Shown in pieces: positions 22,871-35,224 of a stretch of DNA of 64,000 nt (position 1 is its first letter; each line of letters begins with the position of its first letter). A program made the position numbers and the translations under genes. A model generated the notes under the pieces. That model saw nothing but the letters and a program-made list of their open reading frames with translations, had not been told where the DNA came from and did not search any database. Origin of the DNA: Gonatopus flavifemur (taxonomy: Eukaryota > Arthropoda > Insecta > Hymenoptera > Dryinidae); the NCBI GenBank assembly GCA_018340375.1, contig JAFFJZ010000013.1:5434501-5498500 (forward strand), in the 5' to 3' direction.

Positions 22871-23083
22871 CCAGAGACGAATTGGAGAGATTACTAACGC
22901 AATGTTAAAACCATGGTCCGTATCACATTTTCTTCTTTTGAAAAGAATTGTGTGATTGGTTGAGAGTTTATTCCGAGCCAATGAGCATGAAAGGAAAAAC
23001 GGAAAACGTGATAACACCAATCAGAAACTGGACTATGGTTTTCATATATCGTTAGCAATCTCTCCAACTCATTCCTGACGAAA
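22871..23083. mobile_element. palindromic MITE family (CCAGAGA ends), copy 1
   Basis: Arms carry AGAGATTGCTAACG-like and AAACCATGGTCC-like segments in both orientations. The whole unit matches 44722-44932 as an inverted copy. Its right end is eroded. Confidence 0.75.
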
Positions 23084-23610
23084 CTATTAAGAATTTTTGA
23101 CATTTGGGTAGAGTACAGTGGTGCCAGGAAAAACGGTGCGGACCGAAAAATCAGCCCCTCCATTGTTCACACAATGACACGTTCTTATACGTGTCCCTGG
23201 TCAAAAAAACTAAACAAACCTAAACAAAAAATTTTTTTTATGACTACTTCCGACGTACTAGGTGTTTTTGTCTCGGAAATTTCATAACTAAAACTAAATC
23301 TTTGATTTAGGAGTTACTTCCGGATAAAGGCAATCAACGGCTTTCCGATTGTTTCAGTATTTCATTGATCAATTCACTTAGGTGCATTTCAAGTTTTGAT
23401 GAAACAAATTTTTTCCGCTCACTTCCGCAATTGAAGAACTGGATTTTTTAGGTTTCGTTCCGCATTTGGAAAAATAATTTATTTGAAATTCAACATCGGA
23501 TTTACCAATAACTGGAGTAAAAATAAAAATGAAAATTAATTCAAACACTCGATACATTTTGTGAATTTGTGGACACACAAATTGTTGCATTCCACTTGGA
23601 AATGAGGATA

Positions 23611-23739
23611 AATTCATTCCTACCTAAAGGGGATTTGAACTCTTACCGAACCTATCTACCTATAAGACCTACCTACTTAACCTCTAAGCTATCCTAACAC
23701 GCTGCTCCAAGGGCAAATATTGTCTCAGATATTGTACAG
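23611..23739 (-). repeat. tRNA-like (SINE candidate) sequence, copy 1
   Basis: On the minus strand, TAGCTTAGAGG resembles a polymerase III A box and GAGTTCAAATCCCC a B box, about 50 bp apart, with GTAGGT words between. It matches 35878-36011 on the opposite strand, including ~40 bp upstream. It lies inside the composite foldback. Confidence 0.55.
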
Positions 23740-23759
23740 CTGATCGGAAGTTTGATCAC

Positions 23760-24860
23760 GCATGCGTGATTCTGTTTCGGTTCATTTCCGTGTAGATGCA
23801 AGAAAACTGTTTCCATGCATTTCCGATTTATTTTCGCACGAATATACTCGGGAGTAGTTACGTTTATGGACCGCGTAAATGACCTCCAATTACTTAGGTA
23901 CATCTCAGGTACCAATTTGTTTAGGTTTACTTATGAAAAATCGGAAATGGAATTATGAGAAATGTTTACGCGGTGTCATATGACCTGATCAACTTCCGCG
24001 GACTTCCGTTCAGACCTAAAAACACAGTTTCCATGTATTTCCGATCTATTTCCGCACAAATATACTTGGAGGTACTTACGTTTACTGACCGCGTGGATGA
24101 TTTCTTATTACTTAGATACATCTTAGGTTCCAATCTGTTTAGGTGTACTTATGAAAAATCGGAAATGAAATTTTGAAAAGTGTTTACGCATACTGTGAAT
24201 TAATTCACTTCCGCGACTTTACGCTGAGACCTAAATAGAATACTTCGGTTTACTGACGCTTTGTTTCCGGCTCGATGAACTTGGAAGAAGTTATGAATAA
24301 TATGCACATACTGTTTTTCTATTACTTGGGAGTATTTGAGGTTCTAATCTACTTCCGTTCACTTATGAAAAATCAGAAATGAAATTTTGAAAAGTGTTTA
24401 CGTATACTGTGAATGAATTCACTTCCGCGACTTTACGCTGAGACCTAAAGAGAATACTTCGGTTTATTTATGCTTTGTTTCCGCACTGATGAACTTGGGA
24501 GCAGTTATGAATAAAATGCATATAATGTCTTCCTATCACTTGGGAACATTTTAGGTTCCCATCTGCTTTTGTTCACTTATGAAAAATCGGAAATGAAATT
24601 TCGACAAATGTGTACGCATACTGTGAACTAATTCACTTCCGCGACTTTACGCTGAGACCTAAAGAGGATACTTCGGTTTATTTATGCTTTGTTTCCGCAC
24701 CGATGAACTTGGGAGGAGTTATGAATAATGTGCATATAATGTCTTCCTATTACTTGGGAACATTTTAGGTTCCCATCTGTTTCCGTTCACTTGTGAAAAA
24801 TCGGAAATGAAATTTTGAATAGTGTTTACGCGGTGTTTTGAATAGTGTTTAGCGAGCGGG
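23760..24860. repeat. ~214-bp tandem units inside the foldback
   Basis: CACTTCCGCGACTTTACGCT recurs at 24206, 24420 and 24634, exactly 214 bp apart. Two more divergent units precede them. Each unit ends with a GAAAAATCGGAAATGAAATT-like phrase. Confidence 0.85.
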
Positions 24861-26406
24861 AGAAATTTGTTTCATCAAAACTTGAAATGCACCTAAGTGA
24901 ATTGATCAATGAAATACTGAAACAATCGGAAAACCGTTGATTGCCTTCATCCGGAAGTAACTCCTCAATCAAAGGTTTAGTTTTAGTTATGAAATTTCCG
25001 AGATAAAAACACCTAGTAAGTCGGAAGTAGCCGTAAAAATTTTTGTGTTTAGGTTTGTTTAGTCTTTTTGACCAGGAATCAGGTCACATGACACCGTTAA
25101 CATTTGTCAAAATTTTCTTTCCGATTTTTCATAAGTACACCTGAACAGATTGGAACCTAAGATACAACTAAGTAATTAGAAGCCGCGGTCAGTAAACTTA
25201 ACTACGCCCAAATATATCCGTGCGAAAATAAATCGGAAATGAACGGAACCCTAGTTTAGTGCAAGTCATACGTAAGTAAAACGAAACTCTCTACGTGTGG
25301 ATTGCGGAAATCGGCGGAATCAATTATCATGTGGAAGAAAATCCCAAGTAGAAACTCCCTACATGTGTAAAATCCTCGTTCGGAAGTACTCGGAAGAGAT
25401 CCTAAGTGATTTGAAAACATCTACTTCAAAAATATTTAGCCCTGGTCAAAAAAACTAAACAAAAAATTTTGTTACGACTACTCCCGACTTACCAGGAGTT
25501 TTTGTCTCGGAAATTTCATAACTGAAACTAAACCTTCGATTCAGGAGTTACTTCTGGATAAAGGCAATCAACGGTTTTCCGATTGTTTCAGTATTTCATT
25601 GATCAATTCACTTAGGTGCATTTCAAGTTTTGATGAAACAAATTTCTCCCGCTCGCTAAACACTATTCAAAACACCGCGTAAACACTATTCAAAATTTCA
25701 TTTCCGATTTTTCACAAGTGAACGGAAACAGATGGGAACCTAAAATGTTCCCAAGTAATAGGAAGACATTATATGCACATTATTCATAACTCCTCCCAAG
25801 TTCATCGGTGCGGAAACAAAGCATAAATAAACCGAAGTATTCTCTTCAGGTCTCAGCGTAAAGTCGCGGAAGTGAATTAATTTACAGTATACGTAAACAC
25901 TTTTCAAAACTTCATTTCCGATTTTTCATAAGTGAACGGAAGCAGATTGGAACCTAAAATGTTCCCAAGTGATAGGAAGACATTATGTGCACAGCATTCA
26001 TAACCGTTCCTAAACTTATTGGTTCGCAAATAGAGTGGAAGTGTACGGAAACAGTTTTTTTACTTCCACACGGAAATAAACGGAATCACAGTATAGTCCA
26101 AATAATACCTAAGTAAACCTAAACTGCCTACGTGTGTAGTGCGGAAGCCGGCGGAATCAACTGTGAGTCGGAAAAGAATCCTAAGTGATTGGAAACTCTC
26201 TACTTGTGTCAAATCTCGGTTCCTAAGTAGTCTAAACAGATCCTAAATAATTTGAAAACATTTACTTCAAAAATACTTAGGTTTCTTTAGATTTTTTAAC
26301 CAGGGGTGACTCACATGTATACGAAAGTTTCATCGTGTGCGCGGTAGAGGGGCTGATTTTTCGGTCCACCCCATCTTTCCTGGCATCACTGGTAGAGTAT
26401 CATGAT

Positions 26407-26455
26407 TAGGGATCCTCTAGTGAGGGATAAGACAACGGCCGCCATCAAAAGGATA
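26407..26455. repeat. solitary end of a TAGGGATCC element
   Basis: TAGGGATCCTCTAGTGAGGG followed by CGGCCGCCAT resembles the left end of the complete element at 45514-45821. No right end was found. Confidence 0.5.
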
Positions 26456-26589
26456 ACCAAAAAATGAGTAGCCAATTTATGCATCGTCCAATGAATAATA
26501 CTGAGTAATCCATTGAAAATATAATATAAATCTCACTATTCCGTTTTCAACGAATTATTCAATTTTATTCATCGAATGACGCGCAAATT

Positions 26590-26760
26590 AACCCCTATCC
26601 TATTAATGGTGGCAAGTAAAACCAGAGGGGTTCCGCCCCATGACTGCTTCGCTTCGCTCAGCAGTCCGACCCCCTTCGAAATTCGCTTCGCTCATTTTGA
26701 ATGGATCGTAGCCAACATGTGCTCGCTTCACTCGCATTTTGAACAATTCAGATATCCGGG
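26590..26760. other. unexplained TTCGCTTCGCTC-rich stretch
   Basis: A GC-richer patch repeats TTCGCTTCGCTC and GCTCGCTTCACTCGC words. No paired ends, no gene. Confidence 0.35.
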
Positions 26761-27080
26761 GATATATGAAAAGGCACTCATCGGTTTTTCACTCAATTGA
26801 GAAACTTTGTAAATGTAATGTTCAGAAAACCTGAAACTTATTGCCCACCATCCTTTATACCATCTCCAAATGATTCAGAAACATGTACCTGGAGAACTGC
26901 AGAATTTCAACTGTCCTGGTAAAAATAAAGCCTGGAAGCGCGACAAAAGCGTAAGCTAAAAGTCATTTAAGCGTAATAAACGTAACGAGGAGTTATTTTG
27001 GCGTAATGTAGGACCGAATCGGAATATTTTCAGGCTTCATTCGTTTCAATAGCTACTTCCTCCACTTCTGGATTCTCACA

Positions 27081-27500
27081 ACCCGAAGAGAACATGAAGC
27101 TTCAGCGAACGTTCAGATTAGATCTGTGTAGATGGGATCGAAGGTTCATGAGAGCTAACTTTGAGATTCACAAACGTTTGTCAAAGAACTACGAACTACT
27201 ACGTTTGTACTACGAACGTTGAAATGTCCGCCTCAAAATACGTTCAGGAAACATATATGGACCGTTCGCTGATTTATATATTTATAATAGATATTTTCGT
27301 GAAGCTTCCTCAAACCTACGATGAACCTTCAATGAACGTTCCATCTATCTTTCCTGAAAGTATTTTGAGGCGGACATTCCAACGTTCGTAGTACTTTTGA
27401 CGAACGTTTGTGAATCTAAAAGTTAGCTCTCATGAACCTTCGATCCTATCTATACAGATCTAATTTGAACGTTCGCTGAAGCTCCATGTTCTCTTCGGGA
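27081..27500. mobile_element. 420-bp foldback rich in GAACGTTC words
   Basis: CCCGAAGAGAACATGAAGCT on the left pairs with the right end over arms of about 150-200 bp. AACGTTC, CGAAGGTTCATGA and similar words recur. No target duplication identified. Confidence 0.8.
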
Positions 27501-27666
27501 AGTGCGTGGTTGTCATAACGTCAAACAGCTCTTGAAGAGTCTTCGGATGCAGTAAAGCTTACACGGGAACATCGAAATTATTATTTTCCTTCAACATTGG
27601 AGTCCAGAGTTTGATTCAGCACCCTGGAAAATCCCTGAAACCCGTGTTACATATGACAATATAATT

Positions 27667-29940
27667 TTGTCCATTAGAGAGGGCAATCTAATAGGAAATT
27701 TTGCGTTGGGAAAAAGGAATGAAAGAGGACAACGTTTAATCCAATTCTGTGAGAGCCATAAAATTGTTATCACTAACAAATTATTCAAAAATCATCCAAG
27801 AAGAATTTATACTTGGAAAATGCCAGGAGATACAGCAAGATACCAAATTGATTACATATTAGTGAAACAAAGATTGAGACACCAAGTGAACAGCTGTAAA
27901 ACTTATCCAGGCGCGGATATAGATAGTGATTATAATATGTTGCTCATGAAATGTTCTCTGAAATTCGAAGCTCTGAAAAAAAAAGGAAAATGCAAAAAAG
28001 ATGGAATTTGAAGAATCTCAAACAAGAACAAACACAGGAGGCATTCAAAGTGATGTTGGACGAAAAATTGGAGGATCGACAAGAGAAAGACTTGGAAATA
28101 GAGAGTAGATGGACAAATATAAAGGGGAAAATAGAACAATGTGCAGATGAAATTTTGAAGAACGATGGATTAGAATCTAAGAAACCATGGATAACAGGAG
28201 AAATTCTCGATTTAATTAATGAAAGGAGGAAATACAAGAATAAGAATAGTGAACAAGACCAGCAGACATACAAGGTACTGAGGAATACAATAATCAGAGA
28301 ATCAAGGAAAGCAAAATAACAATGGTTACTGGAAAAATGTCAGGATATAGAAGTAAGATTACATTCAGGGAAAATAGATGAGGCATATAGGATTGTTAAG
28401 AGATTTTTTGGTCAAATGGGATCAAGAAGCAGTAAGATTGAAAATTCTCTAAGGAGACAATTGATAAGAACGGAGGAAACAATAGAACAATGGACCAATC
28501 ATTTAGAAGATCTGTATAAAGGAAGCGATAATATAGGATTTTTAGAGAGGGAGGAAGGTGTCGATGAAAAAGAATTGGGAGATTCAATTTTGAGATCAGA
28601 ATTTGACAGGGCTTTAAAAGAATTGAACAATAGTAAAGCGCCAGGAATAGATGGAATAAGTGCGGACCTTATCAAAGCCTCCAGTCAGGAAACTCGTGAC
28701 GCACTGTTTGTATTGGTCGGAGATATGTACGGAAGAGGAGAAGTACCGAAAGATTTCCAGAAGAATAAAATTGTCGCCATTCCAAAAAAACAAGGAGCAG
28801 ACAAATGCGAGGACTACAGAACGTTCACATGCCTCAAAAATACTGACAAAAATTACATACAGGAGAATAGATAATAAAATAGAGAGTAGATTAGCAGAAG
28901 ATCAGTTCGGTTTGAGGAAAAATAGGGGAACGTGGGAAGCAATATTAGCACTCAGAACAGTAGTAGAGAAAAGATTAGAGTTGAAAAAGTCTGTGTATTT
29001 TGTAAATATACAAAAAGCATTCGATAATGTGGATTGGGAAAAAATGTTCACGGTTTTGAAAAAGGTAGGGATTGATTTCAAGGATAGGAGAATAATATAT
29101 GAATTATATAAGAATTAAACCGCATTAATAGAAATAGAGGGTCAATAAGGAGAAGCACAAATTAACAGAGGGGTGAGACAAGGATGCTCACTATCGCCAT
29201 TGATTTTCAATTTGTATATAGAAGAAGCGATAAACGAAGTGAAGGAGCAAGTGCAAGTGAAATTACAGATTCAGGGAGAAAATGTAAGCATGTTGAGATT
29301 CGCGGATGGCATAGCTGTATTAGCTACAAGTAGTGGTGAGTTAGAAAATACCCTTAACACGATGAAAACAATATTACTAGAAAACTATTGTATAAATATA
29401 AATAAGGACAAAACAAAATTCATGATTTGTACAACAGCGAGAACATCAAGAAGAACGAAAATCAAAATAGATGCAGAGACAATTCAGCAAGTGAAAGAAT
29501 TTAAATATCTAGGAAGCATAATTACAGAAAACGGTAAAAGCGAAAGAGATATAAAAGCAAGAATAGCACAAGGGAAACAGGCTTTCCACCAAAAGAAACA
29601 GTTATTATGTTCGAAGAATATTAGCTTAGCAGTAAGGAAGAAATTCTTGAAGAGTTACGTTTGGAGCACAGCATTATATGGTTGCGAAACTTGGACATTT
29701 GGAAAAACGGACCAACGAAGACTCGAAGCTTTTGGAATGTGGTGTTTTAGAAGGATGCTTAGAATGAAGTGGATAGAGAAAGTAAGAAATGAAGAAGTAC
29801 TTGAGAAGGTAAATGAAAAAAGAGGTCTCTTGAGACAGGTCGTGAAAAGAAGAAGTAATCTGATAGGACACACATTCCTAAGCAGCAACGGAAGTTCAAA
29901 GTATATACGAAATAGAAACGTTCGTAGAATGTACGAATGA
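27667..29940 (+). pseudogene. RTE-like non-LTR retrotransposon, 5'-truncated and broken
   Basis: It begins inside the endonuclease C-terminus (GNFALGKRNERGQRLIQFCE, then YTWKMPG and QIDYILVKQR). The reverse transcriptase follows (NNSKAPGIDGISADLI, then VRQGCSLSPLIFNLY at 29173), then a C-terminal segment with ALYGCETWTF and RRMLRMKW. At least four frameshifts or stops separate the pieces. The catalytic box reads FADGIAVLA where FADD is expected, so one metal-binding aspartate is lost. The endonuclease style resembles the RTE/craniofacial-development-protein-2-like group, by recall. Confidence 0.85.
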
Positions 29941-30012
29941 GATACGAAGAACATATAATGAACGTTCATGGAATCTTCGAATGAGACTGTTTTAAATATA
30001 GTTAGAACGTAC
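29883..30012 (+). repeat. dispersed repeat, copy 1
   Basis: From GCAGCAACGGAAGTTCAAAG to AACGTACG. It matches 43528-43655 in the same orientation and shares ACGTTCGTAGAA words with the foldback at 27081. Confidence 0.75.
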
Positions 30013-31003
30013 GTCCCTGGTAGAAATGTTACAAGTTCTTCCCTATGACCGATGAGGCACTAAGAAGGAAGAACCAATTAGGAAAAACTAGCAAGGGGCT
30101 AGTTAATAACTGATAAGTTGGATCCAACTAGCATTGATTGGGACAAACTAATGAGTTACTCATCAGTATTTGATAATCTGAACTAATTAATAATAATAGA
30201 GTAAAATCTTCTCTACTGATAATTACAAGTATTCACTCCAGATATAAATTGAATGAAGAGACATGAGCTTTTCAATCTTGGATTGAATAAAATGTTCCTT
30301 GCACTTTGTATCAGAAAAGACGACATTTTTGACGGATTAATTTTAAACATGAGTAGGGATTGAGCAACAATATTGGCATGATTCATATAAGTGCAAATAA
30401 CTTTTTATTCGTTTCAAGACTCGAGAGGTAATTTCTCTTAATTGCATCTATATTCTAAGTGAAGAGTTGTAGTTATTACTACAGTATACCCCCTAAATTT
30501 CTAAGAGGGAAATTTCCACTCTCAATGTAAAATGCATCAGCACTTTCACTCTCCAAGAGTGACAAGATCACTTTAGTAGAGTGAATCTCTCCGCTTTTCA
30601 AACTAGAATGAAAAGTATCACTCGTAAGTAGAGAGTGAATTATACTTCACCTATTTGTGAATTAAAATATCACCTGTCTTAGAGTAAAATATCCCAGCTT
30701 ATTCATATTAAATCGATGCTCAGATTTTCTATGTCTTGCAATGCTTGGTTTTGAATATTCATCTGAACTTTTGTTTACTTTCAGGATAATTATTTCATTC
30801 TCTTGGAAACTTATGGAATTTTCTTATTAAAAGTGATGGTACTGATCTGGAATACCTTTAGTTCTATACGATACCAATAATTGATAATCCTAGGTGTCAT
30901 TAGCCAATACCTCATGACTCATACCTCATTAGTCACTGTGTGTGATACCATGTATTTATGAACAATAGTGAGTATACCCTGGAACAATAAACAATACTGA
31001 ATA
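30013..31003. other. AT-rich spacer with iterated AACTAG and CACTCT words
   Basis: No gene seen. AACTAG-like words cluster at 30050-30170 and CACTCT/AGAGTG words at 30510-30690. A TACCATGTAT..GAACAATA phrase at 30946-30970 recurs near 32355. Confidence 0.4.
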
Positions 31004-32341
31004 CCCACACAGCAAAAAGAGTTCTGAAAGAATTCTTTAAGAATCCCACATGAATTCTTGAAGAACTCCATAACTCGTCTGAAAGAATTCAAAAAGAATT
31101 CTCAAAGAATCCCCAGAATGTCAGTTCAGAATGAATCGCTGGGGGAATTTTTTTTCTCGTCCAAAAGAATTCTTAGAGAATCCCAAAACAGTTCGCAAAG
31201 AGGTCTTGAAGAATTCATAAAGAATTCTACAAGAGTTCATGAAGAATTCTCCAAAAGTTCATTAAGAATTCTATATGTGCTTTTCAAAAAATTTGAATAA
31301 TTCATTGAAACACTCCAAAAACTCTTCAAACCGTTCACCCGAGCATCCCGGGATATTGTAGAAGAGTTGAAAAAATTCGTTACAAATTCATTGAAAAGTT
31401 CAAAGTGAGTAATTCTAATCGAACTGAAAAAGATTCAACACAAATCCATAACAATATCGAAGGATGTTATGGAACAGACATTCGGATACTGGTATATGTA
31501 TATTTAGTCACTCTTCGACCTTACAGTAAGGTGTCTCCATGTATGTGCAAGATTTCATTGCTTGATCTCAGTTAACAGAAAGAAAACAGCGTCACAGACT
31601 CAGCGAAGGAATTGCAGAAATGTTTTCAAGGGCCATATTTTGATTTTACCAGAGTATTTTTAATACATTGAAATGTGATCAACCATTAGCAGTGTAAAGG
31701 ACATGTGAAAAAATTGAGAGTATTTTTATCGGGTAATTTGAAGCATTAAATGTATTTTATAACTTGACGCAAGGTACATTTAGAATTGATTTCATACAAA
31801 ACTATTTGCTAATAAATTCTGAAATTCTTTATACAATAAAACATTCCATTATGAATCGCTGTAACATTTCAATCAAGTCAAGTTTCAGCAAGTTGATGGA
31901 AATGAATTTGAAAAATTAGGAAACTTATAAACAGAGAGTCACTTCAATCACTTTTTGTACTCAAGCTACTTTTTTCCGGTCAAGTACTTTTATATTTCTA
32001 TGAATTAAATAGAAATTTTCAACATTAACTTGAAAAGTACTCGATAAGACTTCTTTTTGAATTCTTCACAGAGCTCTTTAGGAGTTCTTTTGGACGAGAA
32101 AAAAAACTCCCCCAGCGATTCATTCTGAACTGAAGTTCCGGGGATTCTTTGAGAATACCTTGCGAATCATTATGAATACTTCATGAACTCTTTTCTGAGC
32201 TCTTTGAGAACTCATTCAGAATTCTTTACGATCTGATTGGATTCTTTATGAATTCTTTAAGAACTCTTATTAAAGAATTCATATTGAATTCTTTTTATGG
32301 AGTTCTTTGCGAATCCATATGGAACTGTGGTGCTGTGTGGG
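31004..32341. mobile_element. foldback built of GAATTCTT words
   Basis: 1338 bp with ends CCCACACAGCA and TGCTGTGTGGG, flanked by TA at 31002-31003 and 32342-32343. Both outer arms repeat AAAGAATTCTT-like words dozens of times. GAATCGCTGGGGGA with TTTTCTCGTCCAAAAGA pairs across the arms near 31130-31165 and 32090-32125. The middle 600 bp is plain AT-rich sequence. Confidence 0.85.
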
Positions 32342-32360
32342 TATAGTTGATAAATACCAT

Positions 32361-32422
32361 GTATCGATGAACAATATTGGATGTAGTTGATCGTAACTAC
32401 ATCCAATATTGTTCATCGATAC
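32361..32422. repeat. 62-bp near-perfect hairpin
   Basis: A 28-base arm starting GTATCGATGAACAATATT pairs exactly with the other arm around GATCGT. Confidence 0.9.
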
Positions 32423-32424
32423 AT

Positions 32425-33870
32425 CCCTGCTGAAAAAAATGATTGAAATGGATGGATTTGGATGAGATTTCGATCCGTATTTGAAAATTTCCTGTCAAAA
32501 TCAATCTGATTTTGTCCAGAAGTGGAATAAGTTGTCCATACGTATCCAATTCCATCTATTCAAAGAAGATTTCAATCCGTTCCAATCCGAAATGGAGGTA
32601 TTATTCAAGATCTGCAATCCACTCGCATCCCGTTCCAATCCGAAATGGAGGTATTATTGAAGATCTGCAATCCACTCGCATCCCTTTCCAATCCAAAAGC
32701 GTTGCGGATGCATTTCTGTCCATTCAGAGGATAAAAAAATCATCCAGAATGATCTGAGCTACAACATTGGTTCGTTTGCATCCGAGCAACGGATAGAATT
32801 TCTATCCAAACAAATCTCATTCCGACTTGAAATTATGAATCGGGTTGTGGACCCATTTTCATCCGTTAGGATGAACGAGAATTCAATCCGTGCGAATCCG
32901 AATCCAGAGCTTGATCCGATTTCATGCGTGGAACGTATGAAATTTAAGTCACAATGAATGATCACTTTTCCATAAGATCACACCTGTGCGGGTAATCCAA
33001 TTCCATCTGTATTTCCGGATAGAGACTGGATTCGAATTTATCTTACCAAGGAGCGGTGTCCGTTACTATCTGAAAACGTATGAGATTCTTATCCACCTGA
33101 ATTCAAAGTCATACCTTCATCAAGTGTTGATCTTGAATCCATTTTCATCCGTTCAGATGGATGAAAATTCAATCCAAGCAAATCTGAATTCAGAGCTTGA
33201 TCCAATTTCATCCGTAGAACGTGTGAACTTCGAATCAGAATCAATCCCTGTTGAAAAACAACGATTGAAATGGATGGGTTTGGATAGGAATCTGATCCAT
33301 ATTTGAACATTTCTGTACAAATCAATCTGATTTTGTTAAGAAGTGCGATGAATTGTCCACAAGTATCCAATTCCATCCATTCAAAGAGTATTCTTAACAG
33401 TTTCAATACAAAAGTGAGAAATTATCAAACACCTGCAATCCACTTGCATCCGTTTCCAATCCAAAAGCGTTGCGGATCCATTGTTGTCCATCCAGAGAAT
33501 AGACAGATCCGAAGTCATACCTCCATCAAGTTATCATCCTGTATCCATTTTTATCCGCGAGGAGGGATGAGAATTCAATCCCACCAAATCCACTAAGACC
33601 TGGGTCCGTTCCATCCGTTGAACGTATGAACTTTGAATCAGAATCAATTGGAACTTTCCCGTAAGATCAGGTCTTTACGCATCATGCAATTTCATCCGTA
33701 TTTTCGGATAGAGACTAGATCCGAATGTATCCCATCAAAAAGTGGTATGCGTTATTATAGGGAAAGGTATGCAATTTCTATCCACCTGGACCCGAAGTCA
33801 TACCTCCATCAAGTTGTGATCCTTAATCCAGTTTCATCCAGAATTGATTTGGATACTTCATGAATGAAAA
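32425..33870. repeat. block of iterated GGATG/ATCCGT words
   Basis: It starts CCCTGCTGAAAAAAATGATT and carries a second start-like copy (CCCTGTTGAAAAACAACGAT) near 33247. GGATG, AATCC and CATCCGT words recur throughout in both orientations. Any reading frames are by-products of the words. It probably belongs with 35225-36462. Confidence 0.6.
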
Positions 33871-33910
33871 TGGAGACCATTACCCGAGTCGAAATTCAAA
33901 ACCTTCTTTT

Positions 33911-34407
33911 CCCCTACATATGGAAGATCAGGAAATCTTTACCACTTTGAGGGGCAAAGGAAGAACTATCCCATAGAGCACCGCGAGGTTTTCTGAACGT
34001 TCACAAAACATGCTTGGTTTCACATAGAACGTGCAAATAACGTCTCAGGACGTTCTCAAAAGGTCGCATACATGTCCCAGAGACATGCAAATGTCCCGTT
34101 TAGTTCCATCAATGTTCACTGTGTGACTTTGTGTTTTTCAAGGTTAGTTTTCATGAAAGTACGTTTAGAAGACTTGAAAAGAATGTCCCGTGGTAGATGA
34201 AAAGAACATGCACAAAACGTATTCAGGGTTATGAAAAGGGAAAGTACTATAAGCGTTTGAAAAGTCTACTCCATAGAGACCAAAACATGCGGAACCAAAA
34301 GTACGTTTCCGCAACGTGTAAAGGACTCTCTGTGCTATATGTGACAGGAGTCCTCTTCCTTTGCCCTTTAAAGTAGTGAGAATTTCCTGATCTTCAATAT
34401 GTAGGGG
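33911..34407. mobile_element. palindromic element with CCCCTACATAT ends
   Basis: About 500 bp. The left arm CCCCTACATATGGAAGATCA pairs with the right arm over about 60 bp, including TTTGCCC/GGGCAAA. The interior repeats ACGTT, AACATG and GTCCC words. Confidence 0.75.
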
Positions 34408-34421
34408 GACAGGACCCTACT

Positions 34422-34668
34422 CCCAGATAGAAAAGCATGCTCTGAATGTTTTGTAACATAACGTGCCGTAAACATACTATCATGAACTCCGCTCAGCTTG
34501 CAATGATGCATAGAATGTAAACATTATGTTTCAATTATGGTGCCATCACCTCGTTTTGCTACCAATAACAATGCTTTATGCGGAAACACCTTGGCGCCAT
34601 TATGCGAACATTTCTTGGCGTGCATGTCACCGTTATGATGGCATTATGGAGACATTTTTCTATCTGGG
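34422..34668. mobile_element. MITE family with CCCAGATAGAAA ends, copy 2
   Basis: 247 bp with ends CCCAGATAGAAAAGCATGC and TTTTTCTATCTGGG. Full-length match to 4897-5143. It sits directly between two other palindromic elements. Confidence 0.85.
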
Positions 34669-34675
34669 CACTCTC

Positions 34676-35188
34676 AATTCCCAGTTTGGAATTTCCAAAT
34701 TCGCATGGGTTTCACATGGGAATTGAGTGAGTCGCATGGGTCTCCACAAGGGAAACGCATGGGTCGCATGGATCTTCATATGGGAAACTCATGGGTCGCA
34801 TGGGTCTTCACATGGGAATCGCATGGGTCGCATGGGTCTTCACATGGGAATCGCATGAGTTGCATGGGTGTCACATGGAAATCACATGGGTCGATCCACT
34901 CGATTCGCATGTGAAGACCCATGCGATTCTCATGTGACCCATGCGATTCCCGTGTGAAATCCATGCGACCCATGCGATTTTCGTGTGAAACCCATGCCAT
35001 TCCCATGTGAAGACTCATGCGATTCCCGTGTGAAACCCAAGCGATTCTCATGTAAAGACCCATGCAGCCTATGAGTTTCCCATGTGAAGACCCATGCGAT
35101 CCATGCGTTTCCCATGTGGAGACCCATGCGACCCATGCGTTCCCTATGTGGAGAGCCATGCGAATTTGGGAATCCCGAACTGGGAATT
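34676..35188. repeat. palindromic CATGGG minisatellite
   Basis: Ends AATTCCCAGTTTGG and CCGAACTGGGAATT. The left half repeats a ~32-bp unit made of CGCATGGGT twice plus CTTCACATGGGAAT; the right half is the inverted array. Orientation switches near 34890. Reading frames rich in HGSHG and WVTW-like words are artefacts of the repeat. Confidence 0.85.
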
Positions 35189-35224
35189 CACAGTATGGGA
35201 GGCTTTGAATTTCGACTTCGGTAG

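Larger units (their letters stand above)
23195..26305. mobile_element. composite foldback with CCCTGGTCAAAAA ends
   Basis: Starts CCCTGGTCAAAAAAACTAAA and ends TTTAACCAGGG. A ~230-bp arm occurs at 23195-23430 (forward), 24850-25075 (inverted) and 25440-25680 (forward). The segments 24590-25075 and 25440-25930 form an almost continuous inverted pair around a 360-bp spacer, and that spacer resembles the last ~300 bp. Words such as CCTAAGT and GGAAGT recur throughout. Two overlapping or rearranged copies of one element is the simplest reading. Confidence 0.75.
23116..26391. mobile_element. hAT-type element with large nested foldback
   Basis: Ends CAGTGGTGCCAGGAAAAAC and TTTCCTGGCATCACTG are flanked by a perfect 8-bp duplication GTAGAGTA (23108-23115 and 26392-26399). 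Inner ends match the element at 11450. Most of its 3.3 kb is a later foldback insertion at 23195-26305. Confidence 0.9.

Noticed and set aside
27930..28273. Minus-strand frames rich in F, L and S (membrane-like proteins)
   Set aside because: They lie opposite the non-LTR coding sequence and reflect its A-rich codons.
32512..33863. Several 60-100 codon frames in the GGATG block
   Set aside because: All contain the same S-I-P/HPFPIQ-like words produced by the iterated repeat.
34705..35159. Open frames on both strands rich in MG, HG and W (repetitive protein)
   Set aside because: They are direct translations of the palindromic CATGGG minisatellite.
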